Source: Areca catechu (Eukaryota > Streptophyta > Magnoliopsida > Arecales > Arecaceae). From it: DNA of 64,000 nucleotides. Positions within the stretch are counted from its first letter, which is position 1, and each line of letters opens with the position of its first letter. Below the pieces are notes generated by a model that saw only the letters and a program-made list of their open reading frames with translations, was not told the origin of the DNA and made no database searches. A program made the translations under genes and the position numbers. The DNA lies in NCBI GenBank assembly GCA_021397845.1, contig CM038052.1, positions 43,608,949-43,672,948 on the forward strand. The letters run 5' to 3'. Positions 56,758 to 64,000 of this stretch are shown piece after piece.

Positions 56758-57226
56758 CAGGTACCTGAAGGAGTTCTTGTGTCGAAGCTAAAGTATTGGG
56801 TTCTTCTTGAGGGCATTGTCTTACGGGAACCAAGTCCTCACTAAATTTTGGTTGTTCTGATGTTTCAGGACTAGGCTCAATAATCTTTTTTTTACCAAAG
56901 GTTTCCTCAGGTAAGGTATTAAAGTTGTTCTCTTCACAGTTTTCCCCTTCATATTCATCTATTAAACTTATGTTAGTCTCATACACATATTTACTAGGTT
57001 CAGACTTGCCTTCTTCCTTCCCTAGCTCTTCAGTTTGAGGATACCCTAAGTCTTGAGTATTCATGAACTCAACTTGTACTTCAGGGTTCTTACTCCTATC
57101 ATTCATATGAGCTAATGGGAAAGTAGGAGTTGGTTGGTCTAAGGAAAATTGTTTAGCCAGCATTTGGTTCAATTGGGCCATTAGATCATTTAGGCCTTTC
57201 AGCATGGTTTCAAGATTCGGGTCCAT
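56758..57226 (-). pseudogene. G4-type gag-start ORF, truncated
   Basis: MDPNLETMLKGLNDLMAQLN onward, over 90% identical by eye to G4 48591-49060. After LLQVPEK the frame runs into LTR-E sequence and stops at 56663. The missing rest resumes at 60069 on the opposite strand, with only a few bases lost between. Confidence 0.85.
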
Positions 57227-58369
57227 GGCTACACTGGACTAGGCTTGGATTGGTGAATATGGTGTCCCTGCTCTAGTTGTCATGCATACAAATGGACTCA
57301 AGTTCGAGCTAAGGTTTCCTAGACCTAGAGCACAAATTAGAAGTCTAATTAAGTGAACCAACTAGCTAGTAGTACTTATGGGACTTAGCCAGGTAGGTGG
57401 AGGGGAGTGTAGGTCCCTGATTGCCAACCTTAGACACCAATCTGAGATTGGCCAGGTAGGCGGACCAAATCACAAGCCCTGATGCACCAATCCTAGACAC
57501 CAAGCCAGTAAGCACACACCAATTAGCTGACACAGTTAACTTGACCCTAACCTGAACCCAACTTGTTGGTGTCCCTAACCCACTAGGGCAATTAACGTTC
57601 TACTCAATTTTAATTAACGGGCTGGGATCGATATGCTGGTTGGTGATTTTTGGGCTAGGGATAGGTGATGAAACCCTGACCCTATGTCAAATTGATGCCC
57701 TTAATTTGATTTCTCATGAGATGAATGAAATGCAAAGGTGCTGCAGAAGTGTGTTGCAATTTGAAAGTGGTGTGGAAAACGTGATGAAAAAAATGTCCAA
57801 AAATTCTGAAAAATTCATAAAGGATTCCTAACTTATATGTTTCAATGTAGATGAAAGGAATTTTAAAACTAAAATCTATACTAATCTAAGCAGATCCTAC
57901 AAATGAAGATAAATAAAAAGGATAGAACATAACCCTAATGACAGTGTCGAACTGCAGAAATTTTTATTTTTTTTATAATTTTTTTCTGATGATGAAATTT
58001 AAAATGGTGATAACTGACTTAAAAAGGAACAAGAAAAAAAATATTTTAATAAAAAATTAGTGACTTGCCTTTGAAGTTGCAGGCGGATTACAGTCAGCCT
58101 ACAGAAAATACAGCAAGCAGAAAAACAGAACGTGACCAATGCAAAATTCACAAATGAAATCTAAAAAGTCCTTTGGCTTTCTTTTTCACGGGTCAATCAC
58201 AATGGCACCCCGACACGCCTTAGGAGATCCCCGTGGAATGGGAAGAGAGGGTGTTTAAACCCTACTTTCTCCTAAGACCGGACGTCCTGGTAACGCCCCC
58301 GATCCAAGTACTTCAAGGACTTAATGCTATGCAATCAGGAACTTATTCTACCATGCTCTGATACCAATT
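57227..58369 (-). other. Leader and PBS of the reversed element
   Basis: The PBS TGGTATCAGAGCATGG is at 58366-58351 (minus), three bases after the LTR. The PBS-proximal 270 bp match the G3 leader; from about 58080 downward the sequence matches the G4 leader. It is a mosaic of two families. Confidence 0.8.
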
Positions 58370-59155
58370 TGATGCGGCACTGCATAGGGATAGGATCGTC
58401 GGCGAGCTAAGAAGTTGCCGAAGATTAGGGTATCCTATTTTTTTTCTATTTTCTGATTTCTTTATGGTAGTGACGAAGGAAAAAAAACAGGGATGGAGGA
58501 TAACGAGGATGGACTACCACGAACCCTGAAACCCACTCTCACAGAGAGACTTCACACCTCTAGGGTATTATACCTACCACCCATCTCACTACAAGCGGAG
58601 CCCAGGGTATTTCACCTGCCACCCAGGTCACTCCTGGAGCCATGAGGGGGATTTCAAAGAACGTGGAGGAAAACGAAGATGGGGGGATAACTAGGGCATC
58701 ACGCCCCTACGATGTCCTGAAGGACAAAGACAACATCAACACCCGCAGGTGAAGACATAATGGGCCATAGCCCTGAACAACAACTGCCAAACCAACTGAC
58801 AAACCAAATCCCAAAAATTCAATTTCTTCTCCCCTTTTTACAATAGGAATGAGGGGTTATTTATAAGCTCCATAACCCTCATTTGAATTTGAATACAGGA
58901 TAGGGATAACTCAAATTTAAATACAAGATAGGATAAGATAAGCCTATCCATATCTCAATCATAACCAACAAAATCCTAATTTAAATTTCAAATAAAAGAT
59001 AGGATAAGATAAGCCTATCCATATCTCAATCATAACCAACAAAATCCTAATTTAAATTTCAAATAAAAGATAAATCCTAAATTTATTTTTCAAATTTATT
59101 TGCTGCTCCGAGATTCATGCTGCTCCGAGATTCGTGCAGGATGATGTCCCCATCA
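58370..59155 (-). repeat. LTR-E, complete reversed copy
   Basis: 786 bp, plus strand tgatgcggcactg...gtccccatca. It shares the gcagtgccgcatca end and a short internal deletion with the right terminal copy (62640-63426), so these two are close relatives. Confidence 0.9.
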
Positions 59156-59280
59156 TTCTCCTGAGGTGGGGAGAACTCGACTCCGTCGAGTCAAGCTCAG
59201 CGGGGTTTGCGCTCTGCTGGGTTGTATGTGAACTCGGAGGTATCAAGACCATACTTTTCCCTCATCCTCTGGCTCCACGC
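59156..59280 (-). other. 149-bp spacer, reversed and truncated
   Basis: Reversed spacer from the PPT side (ttctcctgaggtgggg, hairpin at 59176-59190) to ccacgcat, where it fuses to a direct LTR-E at ggagcttataaataac. The PBS part is lost. This is the inversion point of the composite. Confidence 0.85.
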
Positions 59281-59826
59281 ATTGGAGCTTATAAATAACC
59301 CCTCATTCCTATTGTAAAAAGGGGAGAAAAAATTGAATTTTTGGGATTTGGTTTGTCAGTTGGTTTGGCAGTTGTTGTTCAGGGCTATGGCCCATTATGT
59401 CTTCACCTGCGGGTGTTGATGTTGTCTTTGTCCTTCAAGACATCGTAGGGGCGTGATGCCCTAGTTATCCCCCCATTTCGTTTTCCTCCACGTTCTTTGA
59501 AATCCCCCTCATGGCTCCAGGAGTGACCTGGGTGGCAGGTGAAATACCCTGGGCTCCGCGTGTAGTGAGATGGGTGGTAGGTGAGATACCCTAGACTGCA
59601 TGTAGTGAGGTGGGTGGCAGGTATAATGCCCTAGAGGTGTGAAGTCTCTCTGTGAGAGTGGGTTTCAGGGTTCGTGGTAGTCCATCCTCGTTATCCTCCA
59701 TCCCTATTTTTTTCCTTCGTCACCACCATAAAGAAATCAGAAAATAGAAAAAAAAAAATAGGATACCCTAATCTTCGGTGACTTCTTAGCTCGCCGATGA
59801 TCCTATCCCTATCCCGTGCCCCATCA
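59281..59826 (+). repeat. LTR-E, direct copy lacking its 5' part
   Basis: Starts just at the TATA region (ttataaataacccctc) and ends cgtgccccatca. Confidence 0.88.
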
Positions 59827-59975
59827 ACTTGGTATCAGAGCAGGAATGATGCGTGGAGCCAGAGGATGAGGGAAAAGTATGGTCTTGATACCTCCGAGTT
59901 CACATACAACCCAGCAGAGCGCAAACCCCGCTGAGCTTGACTCGACGGAGTCGAGTTCTCCCCACCTCAGGAGAA
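59827..59975 (+). other. 149-bp spacer with PBS and PPT
   Basis: acttggtatcagagcagg at the left is a PBS (TGGTATCAGAGCAGG at 59830); hairpin CTCGACGGAGTCGAG at 59941-59955; purine-rich caggagaa at the right end. There is no coding sequence. An identical-length copy lies at 62491-62639. Confidence 0.85.
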
Positions 59976-60068
59976 TGATGGGGACATCATCCTGCACGAA
60001 TCTCGGAGCAGCATGAATCTCGGAGCAGCAAATAAATTTGAAAAATAAATTTAGGATTTATCTTTTAT
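59976..60068 (+). repeat. LTR-E, first 93 bp only
   Basis: tgatggggacatcatcctgc ... tcttttat, then joined to G4-type gag sequence at about 60067. Confidence 0.85.
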
Positions 60069-61136
60069 CATTATTTTAGAAGACTTTCCTGATGACCTTC
60101 AACTACCTAGAAGCATCCCGCTTGTAGATCAATATTCAAATCTTAAGGTCATCATGAGTAACCAATGTCTGTTTCAAGATTCTCCTAAATTATCCCAAGA
60201 CTCGGATTCCTATTTCCTGCCTTTCCTTAAGTCTTATCCTAATTTTAGAGCCATTAAGTTTCATTTTGATGAGATTACTAGGTTGCATGAGCCTTTAAAG
60301 CCTATTCCTTTTGCTACCTACTTTTGGAAAACCTTATGGCATTTGCTAGGAACCCATGGTAAATTCTCATGTACATACCAGACCAGGGTCAAACCTAGAG
60401 AGTCATTAATCTGTTAGGTTTAGGCCCTAGAGAGTCCAATAAAATTCCTCTTAATAAAGATGCCTAGTTCAGTCTGCATTTCGTAAGTGCTTGTGTAAGT
60501 TTCTGAGTCTGCTGAGTCTTTTGCATAGCATGTCATAAATCTGCATAAAAAAATCAGTAATAAGATCAACCTGAGCAATGAAACTTATAAACACTTAGCT
60601 GACTCACATAAGAGGGCCAAAGAATTATGTGAAGGGGATTATGCGATGATTAGGCTCAACCCTGAATGGTTTCCTCCTGGAACCATAAAGAAGCTGCATG
60701 CCCGCGGAGCGAGACCTTTTAAGATCTTAAAGAAAATAGGGCCTAATGCATATGTTTTGGAACTTCCACCTGATATGGGTATTAGTACAACCTTCAATAT
60801 TTTAGACCTAGTAGAAAACAAAGAACCACTACTAATACCTAGTAAGCCTTTTGAGCCAGAAACTTTCATTGAGAGTGAACATATTTTCGAGTGTCCACCA
60901 CCAACCTTACCTGAGCAGAGAGAGAGGATTGAGAGAATTCTGGATGACAAGATCATTACTACCAGGAATAAGGACTATCAGCGATACCTGGTTCAATGGT
61001 AAGGTCGACCTGAGTCCGACAACTCTTGGATTACTCAAGAGGACCTGCAAAGACTTAACCCAGACTTGTTCGAGCATTACCAGGGCAAAACTGAACCATA
61101 CTCGACTGGGTCGAGTTCTGCCCACCCCAGGAGAAT
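60069..61136 (+). pseudogene. G4-type gag end plus integrase tail with chromodomain
   Basis: Collinear with G4 49072-50141: FQDSPKLSQDSDSYFLPF, HEPLKPIPFATYFWKTLWHL (the shared deletion junction), then KLHARGARPFKILKKIGPNA and chromodomain ERIERILDDKIITTRNKDYQ, with TAA near 61000 after YLVQW. It continues to the hairpin (61101-61115) and PPT. The interior junctions are the same as in G4. Confidence 0.88.
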
Positions 61137-61531
61137 TGGTGTGGACACCAGAAGCCGAAAGAAACTTCACTCCAACAAGGTTAGCCTTATCCCAATTTGG
61201 ATCGAAGATAATTAGGTTACCTTGTATCCTTTAGTTCAAAAATATTTTATTTTCAAGAATCATTTCCTTTTCAAGAGTCCTGTAATTAATTTTGAGTTTT
61301 AAATCAAGAGTGTTTATTGAGTCCTGTAATTACTTTTAAAATTTCATTTCCTGTAAGTCCATTTCAAGTTTTAAAGTCTAGGTCAGTCAAGTCAGTTCAG
61401 TTGAGTTAAGTCTAATTCAGTTGAGTTAAGTCTAATCAAGTCTTAAAGCCATGAAAGCCAGCAACAAGACTCAAATTCTAGACCCCAGAATTTGACCACA
61501 TGAAGAAGAGAAGACACATCAACCAATTTTC
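61137..61531 (+). repeat. G4-type LTR, 5' fragment (diverged)
   Basis: Begins tggtgtggacaccagaagcc right after the PPT and shares agtcctgtaatta motifs with the G4 LTR, but diverges soon. It is cut at about 61531 inside caggaatg, a short identity with the spacer. Confidence 0.78.
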
Positions 61532-61665
61532 AGGAATGATGCGTGGAGCCAGAGGATGAGGGAAAAGTATGGTCTTGATACCTCCGAGTTCACATACAAC
61601 CCAGCAGAGCGCAAACCCCGCTGAGCTTGACTCGACGGAGTCGAGTTCTCCCCACCTCAGGAGAA
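61532..61665 (+). other. 149-bp spacer lacking its PBS end
   Basis: From gaatgatgcgtggagcc to ggagaa, with hairpin at 61631-61645. Confidence 0.85.
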
Positions 61666-62490
61666 TGATGGGGACATCATCCTGCACGAATCTCGGAGCA
61701 GCATGAATCTCGGAGTAGCAAATAAATTTGAAAAATAAATTTAGGATTTATCTTTTATTTGAAATTTAAATTAGGATTTTGTTGGTTATGATTGAGATAT
61801 GGATAGGCTTATCTTATCCTATCTTTTATTTGAAATTTAAATTAGGATTTTGTTGGTTATGATTGAGATATGGATAGGCTTATCTTATCCTATCTTGTAT
61901 TTAAATTTGAGTTATCCCTATCCTGTATTCAAATTCAAATGAGGGTTATGGAGCTTATAAATAACCCCTCATTCCTATTGTAAAAAGGGGAGAAAAAATT
62001 GAATTTTGGGATTTGGTTTGTCAGTTGGTTTGGCAGTTGTTGTTCAGGGCTATGGCCCATTATGTCTTCACCTGCGGGTGTTGATGTTGTCTTTGTCCTT
62101 CAAGACATCGTAGGGGCGTGATGCCCTAGTTATCCCCCCATTTCGTTTTCCTCCACGTTCTTTGAAATCCCCCTCATGGCTCCAGGAGTGACCTGGGTGG
62201 CAGGTGAAATACCCTGGGCTCCGCGTGTAGTGAGATGGGTGGTAGGTGAGATACCCTAGACTGCATGTAGTGAGGTGGGTGGCAGGTATAATGCCCTAGA
62301 GGTGTGAAGTCTCTCTGTGAGAGTGGGTTTCAGGGTTCGTGGTAGTCCATCCTCGTTATCCTCCATCCCTATTTTTTTCCTTCGTCACCACCATAAAGAA
62401 ATCAGAAAATAGAAAAAAAAAATAGGATACCCTAATCTTCGGTGACTTCTTAGCTCGCCGATGATCCTATCCCTATCCCGTGCCCCATCA
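61666..62490 (+). repeat. LTR-E, complete direct copy
   Basis: 825 bp, tgatggggacatc...cgtgccccatca. It contains a 67-bp-scale tandem duplication around 61760-61895 (gattttgttggttatgattg twice) and a TATA box ttataaata near 61955. Confidence 0.92.
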
Positions 62491-62639
62491 ACTTGGTATC
62501 AGAGCAGGAATGATGCGTGGAGCTAGAGGATGAGGGAAAAGTATGGTCTTGATACCTCCGAGTTCACATACAACCCAGCAGAGCGCAAACCCCGCTGAGC
62601 TTGACTCGACGGAGTCGAGTTCTCCCCACCTCAGGAGAA
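62491..62639 (+). other. 149-bp spacer, complete
   Basis: PBS TGGTATCAGAGCAGG at 62494-62508, hairpin at 62605-62619, PPT at the end. Directly bounded by complete LTR-E copies on both sides, so 61666-63426 reads as a complete 1.76 kb LTR-spacer-LTR unit. Confidence 0.9.
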
Positions 62640-63426
62640 TGATGGGGACATCATCCTGCACGAATCTCGGAGCAGCATGAATCTCGGAGCAGCAAATAAA
62701 TTTGAAAAATAAATTTAGGATTTATCTTTTATTTGAAATTTAAATTAGGATTTTGTTGGTTATGATTGAGATATGGATAGGCTTATCTTATCCTATCTTT
62801 TATTTGAAATTTAAATTAGGATTTTGTTGGTTATGATTGAGATATGGATAGGCTTATCTTATCCTATCTTGTATTTAAATTTGAGTTATCCCTATCCTGT
62901 ATTCAAATTCAAATGAGGGTTATGGAGCTTATAAATAACCCCTCATTCCTATTGTAAAAAGGGGAGAAGAAATTGAATTTTTGGGATTTGGTTTGTCAGT
63001 TGGTTTGGCAGTTGTTGTTCAGGGCTATGGCCCATTATGTCTTCACCTGCGGGTGTTGATGTTGTCTTTGTCCTTCAGGACATCGTAGGGGCGTGATGCC
63101 CTAGTTATCCCCCCATCTTCGTTTTCCTCCACGTTCTTTGAAATCCCCCTCATGGCTCCAGGAGTGACCTGGGTGGCAGGTGAAATACCCTGGGCTCCGC
63201 TTGTAGTGAGATGGGTGGTAGGTATAATACCCTAGAGGTGTGAAGTCTCTCTGTGAGAGTGGGTTTCAGGGTTCGTGGTAGTCCATCCTCGTTATCCTCC
63301 ATCCCTGTTTTTTTTCCTTCGTCACTACCATAAAGAAATCAGAAAATAGAAAAAAAAATAGGATACCCTAATCTTCGGCGACTTCTTAGCTCGCCGACGA
63401 TCCTATCCCTATGCAGTGCCGCATCA
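62640..63426 (+). repeat. LTR-E, right terminal copy
   Basis: 787 bp; ends gcagtgccgcatca, followed at once by the TSD ccagt. It is about 38 bp shorter than 61666-62490 because of one internal deletion near 63220. Confidence 0.92.
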
Positions 63427-63431
63427 CCAGT
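63427..63431. repeat. Target-site duplication of the composite, right copy
   Basis: ccagt, matching 56253-56257. Confidence 0.93.
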
Positions 63432-63727
63432 TCCTCAGTAGTGATCGACGAGGCGATCCTACCGGGACCTGCTGACCGGATAGACTCGGGGATGAGATCA
63501 GATGGAGGACGAGAAGGGTGAGAAGGACTAACCCTCAGTTCCCTAATAGCTATAGGACCAGGGGGACGCCTCCTACTGAACTTAAAATGCGCCCTATCTC
63601 CCTCCTCATCGGAGGAAGAAGATGGCGGTCTTGGTACAGAGGGACCGGCTTCACCCTGATTGGTAGAAGGATGGAAGCTCGGATCGAAACGAGACATCCC
63701 CAGGGAATAAAGAAGCAGGAGACTCAA
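63432..63727 (-). pseudogene. G2 antisense ORF, N-terminal part
   Basis: The frame ending in the composite reads MSRFDPSFHPSTNQGEAGPS from an ATG at about 63697, then SSSSDEEGDRAHFKFSRRRP and ASSITTEELV up to the insertion. It is low-complexity and acidic/basic, as expected for a disordered N-terminus ahead of the Transposase_28-like part at 55576-56252. An ATG at 63727 is also in frame. Confidence 0.55.
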
Positions 63728-64000
63728 GAAGAAGAAGGGACGAACTCGGTTTGGGGAAGGCCCTAGACTCGGAAGAAGAACCTTGCTCTGATGGGAAGAA
63801 GAGGAGAAAGAAGACTAACCTGGTTCCTTAGAGGGTCTGAGGCAATCGAGGAGGGGAGGAAGCTGGGGCACGGCAGCAAGCGCGAAGAATTCGAAAGAAT
63901 GGATGTTTTAGGTAAAAACTTCTTTTCATTTCGAAATGACCCATCTCATCTGTACCGTTATAGCCCCTCCGCCAATGGATTCACACCACGTACCGGTCAT
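63728..64000 (-). other. Sequence upstream of the G2 antisense ORF
   Basis: Mixed composition, no ORF. A minus-strand CTATAACGG near 63957-63965 could be a TATA-like element for antisense transcription; weak evidence. Confidence 0.3.

Larger units (their letters stand above)
56258..63426. mobile_element. Composite LTR element with inverted outer ends
   Basis: A 7169-bp insertion with TSD ccagt. Its left end (tgatggggcacgggatagg) and its right end (reverse complement tgatgcggcactgcatagg) are the same U5 end of LTR-E, so the outermost about 500 bp form an inverted repeat. Between them are reversed and direct LTR-E copies, 149-bp spacers, two oppositely oriented pieces of the G4-type element, and part of a G4-type LTR. 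The sub-parts are listed separately. Confidence 0.9.
31876..64000 (+). mobile_element. Tat-lineage Ty3/gypsy retrotransposon G2, 3' end outside window
   Basis: Order: LTR, PBS, gag, PR, RT, RNase H, second RNase H, integrase, 85-bp tandem array, then an antisense ORF. It is interrupted by G3 at 39926-53686 and by a composite element at 56258-63426, each with a perfect TSD. It resembles G1 closely throughout but has more frameshifts. The element's own sequence in the window amounts to about 11 kb. Confidence 0.9.

Noticed and set aside
56663..57226. An apparently complete 187-codon protein on the minus strand
   Set aside because: The last about 30 codons are LTR-E sequence in a chance frame; it is a truncated G4-type gag-start joined to an LTR.
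59300..63420. Simple tandem duplication as the sole explanation of the composite
   Set aside because: It does not explain the reversed half (56258-59280) or the inverted outer ends with one shared TSD.

Overview
This window is plant nuclear DNA made almost entirely of nested LTR retrotransposons. There is no operon structure, rRNA, tRNA or recognisable intact host gene. The coding sequence is Ty3/gypsy and Ty1/copia gag-pol, the primer sites match plant initiator-tRNA-Met-type PBSs (TGGTATCAGAGC...), and a Sirevirus and two kinds of Ty3/gypsy are present. A flowering plant with a repeat-rich genome is the safe reading; I cannot name the species.

Layout. (1) 1-20021, minus strand: a Tat-lineage Ty3/gypsy element (G1). 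It runs from its 2.3 kb 5' LTR (17728-20021, holding an array of exact 185-bp units) through gag-PR, RT, RNase H, a second archaeal-type RNase H and integrase, to a 121-bp tandem array and the tail of an antisense ORF at the left edge. A complete 10.9 kb Sirevirus (Ty1/copia, minus, 4763-15643) sits in its PR-RT linker, with TSD AGTTG. The Sirevirus has gag, PR-IN, RT-RH, an env-like ORF, and clusters of a 16-bp palindrome in both LTRs and once internally. (2) About 20022-28640, plus strand: a heavily decayed AT-rich Tat element (G5), followed by antisense ORF remains. (3) 28909-31875: an LTR of another family with a 157-bp tandem repeat, a GC-rich Pro/Ser-rich stretch, and a probable copia LTR end. 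(4) 31876-64000, plus strand: a second Tat element (G2), interrupted twice. A chromovirus (G3, 39926-53686, TSD ACTAA) sits in its 85-bp tandem array and itself carries a 5.2 kb deletion-derivative element (G4, 46228-51418, TSD CCCGT) in its integrase gene. A 7.2 kb composite (56258-63426, TSD CCAGT) lies in G2's antisense ORF.

How the parts relate. All three Tat copies carry an antisense ORF downstream of integrase. In G2 it reads as a Transposase_28-like segment followed by coiled coil. G4 and the composite share one internal deletion junction and the same unfamiliar gag-linked sequence, so they look like members of one non-autonomous family, and their leader sequences resemble G3, a plausible helper type. 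The composite is the strangest object. Both outer ends are the same (U5) end of one LTR type, in inverted orientation, between a perfect 5-bp TSD. Inside are reversed and direct LTR copies linked by a 149-bp PBS-to-PPT spacer. A hairpin CTCGAC-N3-GTCGAG just upstream of the 3' LTR is shared by three LTR families and by these spacers.

Relative age judged by eye: G5 is oldest; G1 and G2 carry scattered stops and frameshifts; the Sirevirus LTRs differ by a few percent; G3 and G4 LTR pairs each differ by about 1%. All coordinates and differences were read by hand.
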